Assembly: GCF_000426465.1 (NCBI RefSeq)
Contig: NZ_AUFK01000014.1
Coordinates: forward strand, 1-64,000
Direction of reading: 5' to 3'
Origin: Epilithonimonas caeni DSM 17710
Lineage (GTDB): Bacteria; Bacteroidota; Bacteroidia; Flavobacteriales; Weeksellaceae
DNA length: 64,000 nucleotides
Shown here: positions 1 through 7,945 of the stretch, one piece after another
Layout of the letters: every line of letters starts with the position of its first letter
Numbering within the stretch: the stretch's first letter is position 1
Notes under the pieces: generated by a model
The model's database searches: none
What the model saw: the letters and a program-made list of their open reading frames with translations, nothing else
What the model was told of the DNA's origin: nothing
Position numbers and translations under genes: made by a program

Positions 1-1
1 T

Positions 2-316
2 CTGACCAACGAATTTAAACTCTCTGCCAAGGAAATTTCTGATTATTACAGAAAGCGGTGGGACATTGAAGTGTTTTTCAGGTTCCTGAAACAGGAACTC
101 AACCTAAGTCACCTGGTTTCAATGAACAAGAACGGGATTGAAGTGATGGTCTATATGACAATGATTGCAGCGATGCTTTTGTTGATCTACAAAAAAGCCA
201 ATAATCTGGGCTACAAAACCGCTAAAAGACGAATAGCCATGGAGCTCCGGGATATGATAACTGCTATTCTAATCATATTTGCAGGAGGCGACCCAGGTAA
301 AGTTTTTAAAACATAA
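2..316 (+). CDS. IS4-family transposase, C-terminal part (cut by window edge)
   Basis: The frame is open from base 2 and ends at TAA 314-316. It carries the IS4 signature Y-x2-R-x3-E-x6-K in YRKRWDIEVFFRFLK, where the Glu is the third residue of the DDE catalytic triad. The following LNLSHLVSMNKNGIE and IYKKANNLGYKTAKRR stretches are typical of IS4-family C-termini. The N-terminal part with the two Asp residues lies before the window, so I cannot tell whether the copy is complete. No obvious terminal inverted repeat is visible before ccoG; the hairpin at 320-343 is better explained as a terminator. A DDE transposase cuts and joins the ends of its own insertion sequence. Confidence 0.85.
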   Translation: MTNEFKLSAKEISDYYRKRWDIEVFFRFLKQELNLSHLVSMNKNGIEVMVYMTMIAAMLLLIYKKANNLGYKTAKRRIAMELRDMITAILIIFAGGDPGKVFKT

Positions 317-319
317 AAA

Positions 320-343
320 ATGGTCGGAATTTCTTCCGACCAT
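320..343 (-). terminator. Rho-independent terminator of ccoG
   Basis: Perfect 10-bp stem (320-329 with 334-343) around a TTTC loop. Read on the minus strand it is followed by six T residues, so it fits termination of leftward transcription from ccoG. There is no T run on the plus strand. Confidence 0.8.
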
Positions 344-395
344 GACTAGACTAACACCTTCTTTATTTGTTAAAGACAATAAATTATAATTTGCG

Positions 396-1838
396 TCAAA
401 ACTGGAATTTAAACGGTCCTTCGAAGTAAGTTCTGTAGGAATCCAGCATTTCTCCGTCGGCATCAAAAACGCCTATTTCTATATTTTGTTTTGACAACTT
501 GACTTCACTTTCCGGGAAGCTGATATTGACATTTCCTTTTATCATCGCATCCCCCTTAACAATAATATCTTCTTTACCTGCAAAAGTTATTTCCGAATGT
601 TTTGGATAAAGAACCTTAATTGTCATCATTTTTTTCTCATTGGACTTATTGAGAATCGTATAAGTAAATGTATTGGTGATTTTCCCGTCTCTTATAAAGT
701 AGGCAGCGCCAGCCGGTCTGATAAACTTAGCTTCAACCGAACCTCGGTCATACATCAGCAGACACAAAACACCAATCAATGCAAAAAGTGCGACAGTTGT
801 TGCCTTCATCCTGGCTGTAAATTTGAATTTTTCCTGATTCTCAATCTCGGCTTCGGTCGCATATCGGATTAGACCTTTTGGCATTCCGACTTTTTCCATT
901 ATCTCATCACAAGCATCGATACAAGCCGTGCAGTTGATACACTCTAATTGTTGTCCATTTCTGATATCGATTCCCGTTGGACAAACTACCACACATTGTT
1001 GACAATCGATACAATCGCCTTTTCCTGCAGTCTTTCTATTTTCACCATTCCTCCATTTTGCACGATTCTCTCCTCTTTTAAAATCATAATAAACATTGAC
1101 TGTATTTTTATCTATCAAAACACCCTGCAATCTTCCATAAGGACAAACCAAAGTACAGACCTGCTCTCTGAACCAGGCAAAAACAAAATAAAAAACCCCT
1201 GTGAATACCAACATCACAATAAAGTTTGTCGGATATTTTACAGGGCCACTCATCATAATTCTAAAAGTCTCCTCATAACCAACAATGTACATAAACATAA
1301 TATGGCTTATCAGTAATGATATTAGTAAAAAGACAGACCATTTGAGTATTCTTTTTCTGATTTTTTCTTCATCCCAAGCTTGCTTATTCAGTTTCATCTG
1401 CTTGTTTCGGTCGCCTTCTATCCAATATTCGATTTTACGGAAAATCATTTCCATAAATAAAGTTTGAGGGCAAATCCAACCACAAAAAATCCTTCCGAAA
1501 ACTACCGTGAAAAGCATTACAAAAATCACTGAAGTTACAGCACCTAACGCAAGAATGAAAAAATCCTGCAAATAAAAAGGTTGTCCAAGAATGAAAAATT
1601 TTCTGTCTATAATATTAATCAGCAAAACCGGATTACCACTGATTTTGAGAAAAGGCATTATAACAAATAAAAAAATCAATGAATACCCAACATATTCTCT
1701 GTAATTGGTATATTTTCCTTTTGGCTTTCTCGGAAAAACCCATTTTCGGGTTCCGTTTTCGTCCATTGTTCCCACAGAATCTCGGAATGCTTCTTCCAAA
1801 ATCTCAGTATTTTTTACCGTATTGTCTTTTATATCCAT
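396..1838 (-). CDS. ccoG: CcoG: cytochrome c oxidase accessory iron-sulfur protein
   Basis: CcoG (FixG/RdxA family) is a membrane iron-sulfur protein needed for assembly of cbb3-type cytochrome c oxidase; it takes part in copper reduction for that enzyme. The 480-residue protein has about five membrane segments in residues 50-220, a Cys pair in FCGWICP (about 119/123), another in CTLVCPYGR (about 228/232), and two 4Fe-4S ferredoxin motifs: CIDCQQCVVVCP (276-286) and CINCTACIDAC (300-310). The C-terminal third is a periplasmic Ig-like domain. Length and motif order match the family. It normally lies beside ccoNOP; here it stands alone between the IS4 remnant and a YchJ gene, but ccoNOP could lie upstream of an insertion outside the window. 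Confidence 0.95.
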   Translation of the reverse strand: MDIKDNTVKNTEILEEAFRDSVGTMDENGTRKWVFPRKPKGKYTNYREYVGYSLIFLFVIMPFLKISGNPVLLINIIDRKFFILGQPFYLQDFFILALGAVTSVIFVMLFTVVFGRIFCGWICPQTLFMEMIFRKIEYWIEGDRNKQMKLNKQAWDEEKIRKRILKWSVFLLISLLISHIMFMYIVGYEETFRIMMSGPVKYPTNFIVMLVFTGVFYFVFAWFREQVCTLVCPYGRLQGVLIDKNTVNVYYDFKRGENRAKWRNGENRKTAGKGDCIDCQQCVVVCPTGIDIRNGQQLECINCTACIDACDEIMEKVGMPKGLIRYATEAEIENQEKFKFTARMKATTVALFALIGVLCLLMYDRGSVEAKFIRPAGAAYFIRDGKITNTFTYTILNKSNEKKMMTIKVLYPKHSEITFAGKEDIIVKGDAMIKGNVNISFPESEVKLSKQNIEIGVFDADGEMLDSYRTYFEGPFKFQF

Positions 1839-1876
1839 ATTAATTTTATCTCTACAAGCAATTCAAAAACGATTGA

Positions 1877-1903
1877 ATTATTAAGACTTAAAGCCTTAAT
1901 AAT
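1877..1903. other. Inverted repeat upstream of ccoG
   Basis: Arms ATTATTAAG (1877-1885) and CTTAATAAT (1895-1903) are exact inverted copies 9 nt apart, 40-65 bp upstream of the ccoG start in the 256-bp gap to the YchJ gene. It could be an operator or simply an AT-rich palindrome. The remaining gap sequence shows no gene. Confidence 0.3.
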
Positions 1904-2094
1904 CATGCTCCAATTTGCTAATACAAAATTACTTCTGTTAAGAATTTTATGATAATGACATTGACTTACAAAATAGGACAATCAGGACATATCACTATTT
2001 TTCAAACTAATATTTATCAGTAAAATTTACACGAGAATGTTTTTAAAATAATATTTTAGATTTCGTTACTTTGGAATCTTTAAAAAAAGTCAAA

Positions 2095-2472
2095 ATGAAT
2101 TGTCCCTGCTGTTCCGGAAAATCCTACGAAGATTGCTGCCAACCTTATCATTTGAAAGAAAAATTTGCACCAACGGCAGAAGCATTGATGCGTTCAAGAT
2201 TTTCGGCTTTTGCAATCCCAAACGGCGAATATCTCTGGGAAACGACTTCTCCTAATAAAAGGCAGTTTCATAATAAAAAGGATTTGCAGGAATGGGGTGA
2301 AATCAATGAATGGACGAAGCTGGAAATTGTGGACAAGCCCTCAACAAACAAAGTGGAATTCAAAGCTTTTTATACTGATGAAGACGGTAACAAACAAGTT
2401 CATCACGAGTTGTCGCAGTTCAGGATGATTCAAAATCGCTGGTATTATGTGACCGGGGAATTTTTGGATTGA
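2095..2472 (+). CDS. ychJ: YchJ-family protein with SEC-C zinc motif
   Basis: The protein (125 aa from ATG 2095) begins MNCPCCSGKSYEDCCQPYH, a SEC-C type zinc-binding motif (CPC-x-SG-x4-CC), followed by the conserved ALMRSRFSAF block and an NTF2-like C-terminal domain ending near WYYVTGEF. This is the full-length YchJ/UPF0225 layout; the molecular function of the family is not established. An upstream in-frame TTG at 2071 would add eight residues, but family members begin directly at the Cys motif, so ATG 2095 is preferred. No operon partner: the next gene lies on the opposite strand after an intergenic repeat. Confidence 0.85.
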   Translation: MNCPCCSGKSYEDCCQPYHLKEKFAPTAEALMRSRFSAFAIPNGEYLWETTSPNKRQFHNKKDLQEWGEINEWTKLEIVDKPSTNKVEFKAFYTDEDGNKQVHHELSQFRMIQNRWYYVTGEFLD

Positions 2473-2481
2473 TTATTTAGA

Positions 2482-2545
2482 CCCTTCGACAAGCTCAGGG
2501 GTGACATCGATGATATAAAGCTTGCCAAGTTGAACTTGTCGAATC
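2482..2545. repeat. Intergenic repeat, CTTCGACAAGCTCAG family
   Basis: CCCTTCGACAAGCTCAGGG followed by GTGACA, then a partial reverse-like AACTTGTCGAATCC. The same core recurs near 9310 (CTTCGACTCCGCTCAGTGTGACA) and 40743 (CCCTTCGACAGGCTCAGGATGGCA). It is a dispersed non-coding repeat, probably REP-like. Confidence 0.6.
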
Positions 2546-2581
2546 CTTTACCATTTGCTACACTGAAGTATTCAAAATGCT

Positions 2582-2824
2582 TTATAAATTCTGTTTCTTC
2601 TTTTGCCTCAAAACATAAAGATACAAACTCTCCACTTTTGTCCTTGCCCAAGGTGTTTTTCTAAGAAATTTGAGAGAAGAACTCACACTTGGATTTTCTC
2701 CCGTAAAGCACTTGATGTTGATCTGTTTCCCCAATTCTCCATAACCTTTATAATATTCCAGCAATTCTTCCAGAATCGCATCCAGACGTTTTCCGTGCAA
2801 AGGGTCTTTCGAAGTATTTTCCAT
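2582..2824 (-). CDS. VF530 (DUF2132) family small DNA-binding-like protein
   Basis: The 80-residue protein has the complete VF530 pattern: KDPLHGKRLDAILEELLEYY, then GELGKQINIKCF, then NPSVSSSLKFLRKTPWARTKVESLY. Members are single-domain proteins of about 70-80 aa; the founding structure (Vibrio fischeri VF530) has a fold suggestive of DNA binding, but no function is proven. Start ATG 2824 gives the usual family N-terminus (MENTSKDPLHG). It stands alone, with a repeat downstream and a divergent lipase gene upstream. Confidence 0.85.
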   Translation of the reverse strand: MENTSKDPLHGKRLDAILEELLEYYKGYGELGKQINIKCFTGENPSVSSSLKFLRKTPWARTKVESLYLYVLRQKKKQNL

Positions 2825-2848
2825 TTTGTAAAATTATTGATATTATTA

Positions 2849-2918
2849 TTTTAAAACCACAAAAGGAACATAAGTTTTAGATTATTACCCAATCACTTTT
2901 GTTTTTTTGTGGTTAAAA
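2849..2918. other. Inverted repeat between divergent genes
   Basis: TTTTAAAACCACAAAA (2849-2864) and TTTTGTGGTTAAAA (2905-2918) are inverted copies apart from one extra A, in the gap between the VF530 and esterase genes. It could be a repeat end or a regulatory palindrome. Confidence 0.35.
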
Positions 2919-2943
2919 TCAAATCTTATTTTGCCTTAATTCA

Positions 2944-2951
2944 TATATTTG
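2944..2951 (+). promoter_or_regulatory. Flavobacterial -7 promoter element
   Basis: TATATTTG matches the Bacteroidota -7 consensus TAnnTTTG exactly and lies 20 bp before the esterase start codon. I do not see a clear -33 TTG at the usual 17-23 bp. Confidence 0.45.
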
Positions 2952-2970
2952 ATAATCAAATTTAAAAAAT

Positions 2971-3624
2971 ATGAAATCTATAGCATTTGCCTTATTATTA
3001 CTTTCAACCATGTCATATGCACAAGACTTTGCCAATTTTGGCAGATATCAAAAACAAAACCAGGAAGTCCTTTCACAAAACGTTGCTCCAAACTCTGTTT
3101 TGATGGGAGATTCTATCACAGAAGGCTGGTTTGCCACAGACCCGGGATTTTTTACCAAAAATAATTTTGTTGGAAGAGGAATCAGCGGGCAGGTGACTTC
3201 GCAGATGCTTTTGAGATTCCGTGAAGATGTAATCAAACTAAAGCCTAAACGTGTCATCATTCTTGCCGGAACTAATGATATTGCGGAAAACCAAGGTCCT
3301 ATTTCTCTGGATAAAGTCTTTGGAAATATCGTTTCTATGGCAGAATTGGCTAAAGCCAACAACATCAAAGTCGTTCTTTGCTCCGTTCTTCCTGCTTATG
3401 ATTTCCCTTGGAGAAAAGATATGCAGCCTGCTGACAAAGTCATTGCGCTGAACAAAATGATAAAAGATTATGCTCTTAAAAATCATATCACTTATGTAGA
3501 TTATCATTCAGTTTTAAAAGATGAGAAAAATGGTTTACCAAAAGAAATTGCAGAGGACGGCATCCATCCTAACAAATCAGGTTACGAAAAAATGGAAGCT
3601 ATCCTGATGAAAAATTTGAAATAA
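2971..3624 (+). CDS. SGNH/GDSL-type esterase, exported
   Basis: The 217-residue protein begins with a signal peptide (MKSIAFALLLLSTMSYAQ). The SGNH-hydrolase blocks follow in order: block I VLMGDSITEGW (catalytic Ser), block II GISGQ (Gly), block III GTNDI (Asn), block V DGIHPNKSGY (Asp and His). All catalytic residues are present, so it should be an active periplasmic esterase or acetylesterase; the family includes carbohydrate deacetylases and lysophospholipases, and the substrate cannot be read from sequence. Its TAA shares one base with the ATG of the following DinB-like gene, which suggests joint translation. Confidence 0.9.
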   Translation: MKSIAFALLLLSTMSYAQDFANFGRYQKQNQEVLSQNVAPNSVLMGDSITEGWFATDPGFFTKNNFVGRGISGQVTSQMLLRFREDVIKLKPKRVIILAGTNDIAENQGPISLDKVFGNIVSMAELAKANNIKVVLCSVLPAYDFPWRKDMQPADKVIALNKMIKDYALKNHITYVDYHSVLKDEKNGLPKEIAEDGIHPNKSGYEKMEAILMKNLK

Positions 3625-4151
3625 TGAATCTCGAAGCATTAAAATATCCTGTCGGGAAATTTGTAAAACCGGAATTCATCAAGAAAGAAACCATCGATTA
3701 TGCTATTTCAGACATTGAAAATTTCCCAGGTCTCATAAAAACCGAAATCCAAAATCTTGACGAGAAGGATTTACAGTTAAGGTACAGACCTGAAGGCTGG
3801 ACAATCAATCAGGTTATTCATCATTGTGCTGATAGTCATATTAACAGCTATTTGAGATTCAAACTGGCGTTGACGGAAAATGTTCCCACCATCAAACCCT
3901 ATGAAGAAAGTCTTTGGGCAAAGTTGCCGGACAATCAATTGTCGCCTTTTGTTTCTTTACAACTTCTGGAAGCTTTGCATACAAGATGGGTTTTCATTTT
4001 AAAAAGTCTTTCCGAAGAAGATTTGAATAAAGAATTTATTCATCCGGAACAATCGGAAAAGATTTCACTTAAAGAAAATATCTTGGTTTACAGTTGGCAT
4101 TGTCGGCATCATCTGGCGCATATAAAGCAAGCGAAAGAGTTGAGGTTTTGA
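3624..4151 (+). CDS. DinB/YfiT-family putative metal-dependent hydrolase
   Basis: The 175-residue protein shows the YfiT (BstA) layout of the DinB superfamily, a four-helix bundle with a histidine metal site: VIHHCADSH near residues 70-76 and SWHCRHHLAHI near 155-165 provide the ligands. WTINQVIHHCADSHINSYLRFKLAL is highly characteristic. Members bind Ni or Zn and some are bacillithiol or mycothiol-type transferases; the precise reaction here is unknown. The start codon overlaps the stop of the esterase gene by one base, so the two genes are probably co-transcribed. Confidence 0.85.
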   Translation: MNLEALKYPVGKFVKPEFIKKETIDYAISDIENFPGLIKTEIQNLDEKDLQLRYRPEGWTINQVIHHCADSHINSYLRFKLALTENVPTIKPYEESLWAKLPDNQLSPFVSLQLLEALHTRWVFILKSLSEEDLNKEFIHPEQSEKISLKENILVYSWHCRHHLAHIKQAKELRF

Positions 4152-4161
4152 TTTAAATCCA

Positions 4162-4488
4162 ATGGAAACAAAACATATTGAATACAGCTATAAAAAATAT
4201 ACAATCATTTTGCTTGTTATATTTTTGCTGGCTTTGATTATTCCAAGAGTTGTTCATTCATTGAGATATTCTAAATTAAGAATTCTTTGGCAAATTGGCG
4301 GACTTGGAAGTATGATAATTCACGGGATATCAGTATTTTTTTCAATAATTAATTCTATTTTTATTTTCTTCGAATTTCGCGAGACCAAAAAATCCAATTA
4401 TGTTTGGCTTATTGTAAGCCTTATTCCTTTTCTTTATTGGAGTTATTTTTTAATATATATTTTTTTCTTTTTACCAAGCAATTATTAA
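4162..4488 (+). CDS. Small hydrophobic membrane protein, unrecognised
   Basis: The 108-residue ORF encodes three hydrophobic segments (roughly residues 13-33, 45-70 and 80-105) separated by short charged loops. It starts 10 bp after the DinB-like gene, on the same strand, and is followed closely by hutH, which supports it being real. I recognise no family. Confidence 0.55.
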   Translation: METKHIEYSYKKYTIILLVIFLLALIIPRVVHSLRYSKLRILWQIGGLGSMIIHGISVFFSIINSIFIFFEFRETKKSNYVWLIVSLIPFLYWSYFLIYIFFFLPSNY

Positions 4489-4556
4489 CTTCTAATATAA
4501 AATTCCTTTTCCATATTCCTCACAAAAAGCGTATTTTTAGGCAAAATTTTTCAGTG

Positions 4557-6044
4557 ATGATTTACGGAATCGACCAGCTTGGCTATCAGGATGTTTTAGA
4601 GATTTTAAAAAATCCTTCCAAAGCCAAACTCAATAAAAAATCAAAAGACCAAATCATAAAATCGCAGCAGAATGTCAGAAAAATTGTAGAGTCTGACAGA
4701 ACGGTTTATGGCATCAATACAGGATTTGGACCTCTTTGTGATGTTAAAATTTCAGAAGAAGAGACGGCGCAGCTTCAGCATAATCTTATTATTTCGCACG
4801 CTGTTGGTGTCGGAAAACCAATTGACAAGACTATTTCCAAAATAATGATGATTTCCAAAATCCACGCTTTGTCGAAAGGCTATTCGGGCGTTTCCTTGGA
4901 TGTTATCGAGCGATTGATTCTGATGCTGGAATTGGACATTATTCCGGTTGTTCCGGAGCAAGGTTCTGTTGGCGCTTCCGGAGATTTGGCACCGTTGGCA
5001 CATTTGGTTCTGCCACTTTTGGGATTGGGCCAGGTTTGGCAAAATGATAAAACGGTTGAGACTTCAAAAGTTTTGAAAAAACATAAACTTCAACCTCTAA
5101 AACTCGGCCCGAAAGAAGGCTTGGGATTAATTAATGGTACTCAGTTCATTTTAGCTCACGCCATTACTGGTCTTGCAAAATTCGAATACCTTTTGGATTT
5201 GGCAGATTTGACCGCGGCGATGAGCCTGGAAGCTTATCGTGGTTCAGCAAGTCCGTTCAAAAAAGAATTGCACGAGATCCGTCCATTTGACGGAAGCCAA
5301 AAAGTGGCAGAAAGAATGCGAAATTTTCTAAAAAATTCTGACAATTTAAAATCTCACGAATTCTGTGACAGGGTTCAGGACCCTTATTCTATGAGATGTG
5401 TTCCGCAGGTTCACGGTGCCAGCAGAAATGCCTTCGAACATCTGAAACAAATGGCAGAAACAGAACTCAATTCCGTAACAGATAATCCAATTGTGTTGAG
5501 CGCAGAAGAATCGATTTCCGGAGGAAATTTCCATGGACAACTGATGGCTTTACCTTTGGATTATGCTTCATTAGCGGCGGCAGAATTAGGGAATATTTCC
5601 GACAGGAGAAGTTATCTTCTTCTCGAAGGAAAATACGGTTTACCGAAATTATTAGTAGAAAGCTCAGGGCTTAACTCCGGGTTTATGATTCCACAATATA
5701 CGAGTGCAGCATTGGTTACGGAAAACAAGACACTTTGTTTCCCGGCATCTGCAGATTCTATACCGACAAGTTTAGGACAAGAAGACCACGTTTCTATGGG
5801 AAGTATTTCCGGAAGAAAATTTAATCAGATTTTGGGGAATTTAGAAAATATTCTAGCTATTGAATTAATGTTTGCAGCTCAAGGTCTGGAATTCCGAAGA
5901 CCTGCAAAATGTTCCAAAATTGTTGAGAAAAACTATGAATTAATTCGTTCCGTTGTCCCAAAACTGGAAAACGACCGGTTGATTGGTGAAGATATTCTGA
6001 AAATTGCGGAGTTGATTAGAGAGAAGAAATTTATGGTGAATTAA
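4557..6044 (+). CDS. hutH: Histidine ammonia-lyase (HAL/PAL family)
   Basis: It converts L-histidine to urocanate and ammonia, the first step of histidine degradation. The Ala-Ser-Gly triplet that cyclises into the MIO cofactor is present in GSVGASGDLAPLAH (residues 140-142), with catalytic Tyr near 51 (TVYGINTGFGPL), plus GTQFILAHA, CVPQVHGASR and GNFHGQLMALPLDY. I chose ATG 4557 (495 aa, MIYGIDQLGYQDVL) because the open frame upstream reads through the end of the membrane-protein gene and has no family similarity. No other hut gene is in the window, so a role in another pathway (tyrosine or histidine lyase variant for aryl-polyene-like products) cannot be excluded. Confidence 0.9.
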   Translation: MIYGIDQLGYQDVLEILKNPSKAKLNKKSKDQIIKSQQNVRKIVESDRTVYGINTGFGPLCDVKISEEETAQLQHNLIISHAVGVGKPIDKTISKIMMISKIHALSKGYSGVSLDVIERLILMLELDIIPVVPEQGSVGASGDLAPLAHLVLPLLGLGQVWQNDKTVETSKVLKKHKLQPLKLGPKEGLGLINGTQFILAHAITGLAKFEYLLDLADLTAAMSLEAYRGSASPFKKELHEIRPFDGSQKVAERMRNFLKNSDNLKSHEFCDRVQDPYSMRCVPQVHGASRNAFEHLKQMAETELNSVTDNPIVLSAEESISGGNFHGQLMALPLDYASLAAAELGNISDRRSYLLLEGKYGLPKLLVESSGLNSGFMIPQYTSAALVTENKTLCFPASADSIPTSLGQEDHVSMGSISGRKFNQILGNLENILAIELMFAAQGLEFRRPAKCSKIVEKNYELIRSVVPKLENDRLIGEDILKIAELIREKKFMVN

Positions 6045-6055
6045 CCTAAATATAG

Positions 6056-6224
6056 TTTAAACGCAAAGTCCGCAAAGGTTTTTATTATCTTATTGAAAAT
6101 ACTTTTAAGTTCGCAAAGCCGCTTTTGCTTAACCAAGACTTTGTTATCATTGTTGAGTTTTACGCCTTTGCGAATCTTACAATTTATATTGAGTAGAAAA
6201 ATCTTTGCGGACTTTGCGTTTAAA
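6056..6224. repeat. Palindromic dispersed repeat, 169 bp
   Basis: Perfect 22-bp inverted ends at 6056-6077 and 6203-6224 (core CGCAAAGTCCGCAAAG). A second inner inverted pair TTCGCAAAG / CTTTGCGAA lies near 6109 and 6164. The left half recurs almost unchanged at 35772-35834 and in decayed form near 40447-40515, so this is a dispersed, mobile-like non-coding element. The right end reaches to 20 bp before the GNAT start. Confidence 0.8.
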
Positions 6225-6243
6225 AATCACATCAAGTACTGAA

Positions 6244-6693
6244 ATGAAAACCCTCAGAACTACCTCAGAAAATCCAGACTTTCAAAAATTAGTAAAACAA
6301 TTGGATGCTTATCTTGCCGTTATGGATGGCGATGAACACGATTTCTATCATCAATACAACAAAATCGATTTGCTGAAACATTGCATCGTTATTTTTGATA
6401 ATGATGAAGCGGTGGCTTGTGGCGCCATAAAAGAATTAGATTCAAAATCGATGGAAGTCAAAAGAATGTTCACGCTTCCCGAAAAACGTGGAAAAGGTTT
6501 AGCTTCGGCTATTTTGAAAGAATTAGAAACTTGGGCCAAAGAATTAGGTTACAAAAAAACAGCTCTCGAGACCGGAAAAAGACAAACCGAAGCTGTCGCA
6601 CTTTATAACAAATGCGGTTACAAAATCATTCCGAATTACGGTCAATATATTGGAGTTGACAATAGTGTTTGTTTCGAGAAAGAATTGAAATGA
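6244..6693 (+). CDS. GNAT-family N-acetyltransferase
   Basis: The 149-residue protein has the GNAT acetyl-CoA site: motif A VKRMFTLPEKRGKGLASAIL (R/Q-x-x-G-x-G/A signature RGKGLA), then a motif B region with EAVALYNKCGYKIIPNYG. It transfers an acetyl group from acetyl-CoA to an amine; the acceptor is unknown. ATG 6244 is preferred over the upstream in-frame start at 6205, because that stretch lies inside the palindromic repeat. It is a single gene, convergent with the dioxygenase gene. Confidence 0.85.
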   Translation: MKTLRTTSENPDFQKLVKQLDAYLAVMDGDEHDFYHQYNKIDLLKHCIVIFDNDEAVACGAIKELDSKSMEVKRMFTLPEKRGKGLASAILKELETWAKELGYKKTALETGKRQTEAVALYNKCGYKIIPNYGQYIGVDNSVCFEKELK

Positions 6694-6744
6694 TTCTTTT
6701 TGCTGATTGCATACTAAGTAAATAACTTCAAGAATTAAACAGAC

Positions 6745-7572
6745 TTATCCGATTTTAATCGATGTCATACTCAATGAGCCACCAATTAGCGAGTCATTGA
6801 ATAATGATAATTCTTCCGATTTTTCTTTCAGTCCGAGATTATAAATCATTGGCAGAAAATGGTCTGGTGTGGGAACCGCATATTGCAAAAACGAACCTTG
6901 TTTCTGATAATCAATGAGTTTCTGAAAATCACCGTCCAAGAGCCAATTGTTGGTTTTTTCTCTTGCCTCTATCGCCCAATCCCAGCCTGCACCAACGGTA
7001 TCAATATTTTTCCAGTCAATCAACCGGAGATTATGGACAATGTTTCCGCTTCCGATAATCAGGATTCCTTTCTCACGGAGTCTGGATAATTTTTTTGCCA
7101 AATCAAAATGATATTGAGGTGGCTTCGTATAATCGATACTCAACTGGATAACCGGAATATCCGCATCGGGATAAAGATGTCTGAGAACCGACCAGGCACC
7201 GTGGTCCAATCCCCAATTATGGTCTTCTTCCACCAAAACCGGAGCGAGTAGTTCCGCAGTTTCTTTAGCCAATTCGGGACTTCCTTTTGCAGGATATTGT
7301 ACGTCGAACAGTTCTTTTGGGAAACCGTAAAAATCGTGAATGGTTTTCGGCATATCCATGGCTGTTACAAAAGTTCCGTTCGTAAACCAATGCGCAGAAA
7401 TACAAATGATTGCATTGGGTTTCGGGATTTCTTTACTGATATTCCTGAATCCCTGAACAAAAACATTCTCTTCGATAGCGTTCATCGGAGAACCGTGTCC
7501 TAAAAACAGAACCGGCATTTTTTCTGTGGTTCGGAAGTTATCGGATATTTTTGAAAGGTCGTTGAGATTCAT
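6745..7572 (-). CDS. ygiD: YgiD-type extradiol ring-cleavage dioxygenase (4,5-DOPA dioxygenase family)
   Basis: The 275-residue protein belongs to the class III extradiol dioxygenase (LigB/DODA) family. Metal-ligand motifs are visible: LGHGSPMNAIEEN (His near 27), ISAHWFTNG (His near 61) and the LDHGAWSVLRHLYP block that contains the active-site His. DODA enzymes open the ring of L-DOPA-like catechols, but the bacterial substrate is often unknown. Full family length. It stands alone between repeats. Confidence 0.88.
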   Translation of the reverse strand: MNLNDLSKISDNFRTTEKMPVLFLGHGSPMNAIEENVFVQGFRNISKEIPKPNAIICISAHWFTNGTFVTAMDMPKTIHDFYGFPKELFDVQYPAKGSPELAKETAELLAPVLVEEDHNWGLDHGAWSVLRHLYPDADIPVIQLSIDYTKPPQYHFDLAKKLSRLREKGILIIGSGNIVHNLRLIDWKNIDTVGAGWDWAIEAREKTNNWLLDGDFQKLIDYQKQGSFLQYAVPTPDHFLPMIYNLGLKEKSEELSLFNDSLIGGSLSMTSIKIG

Positions 7573-7945
7573 TGTGAAATGTATTAATGTATAATTTAAA
7601 AAGTGTTGACTGAGTTTTTGTTTCTCGCTGATTTTGCAGATTGAGCAGATTTTTTTACACTTAAGCTGATTCTTTTTGAGCTACTAAAGTCACATAAGGA
7701 CAATTAAGTTTTTGAAATCTTCGATTTTTTGACAATGGTTAAATTGGAAAAACTAATGTTCAACTTTGCGAAGTGCAGCCCGGCCTGAGTGGAGCTCTTT
7801 TTCTTTTTTATCAAAAAAGAAAAAAGCGGGAACGGAGGACGGATTAAGCTGCCCAAATAATTATTCTCAAAATCAAAAAAGTATAAACAAAGCGAACTCT
7901 GTTTATACTTTAAAAAACTCAAACTATAAATACTATTGTATTCTT
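7573..7945. repeat. Gene-free stretch with three repeat motifs
   Basis: No credible gene. At 7624-7683 lies a CTCGCTGATTTTGCAGATT unit with tandem GC-GATT steps, matched at 40533-40575. At 7776-7850 is a GCAGCCCGGCCTGAG / GGAACGGAGGACGG unit similar to the one at 40715-40735. At about 7796-7829 an AT-rich hairpin (CTTTTTCTTTTTT with AAAAAAGAAAAAAG) could end transcription from both directions. The open frames covering this stretch have repeat-like, biased composition and run antisense into yceI. Confidence 0.65.

Noticed and set aside
320-343. IS4 terminal inverted repeat
   Set aside because: The palindrome is self-complementary with a T run on the ccoG side, which fits a terminator better.
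4404-4556. 51-codon N-terminal extension of hutH
   Set aside because: It starts at a TTG inside the membrane-protein gene and has no counterpart in histidine ammonia-lyases.
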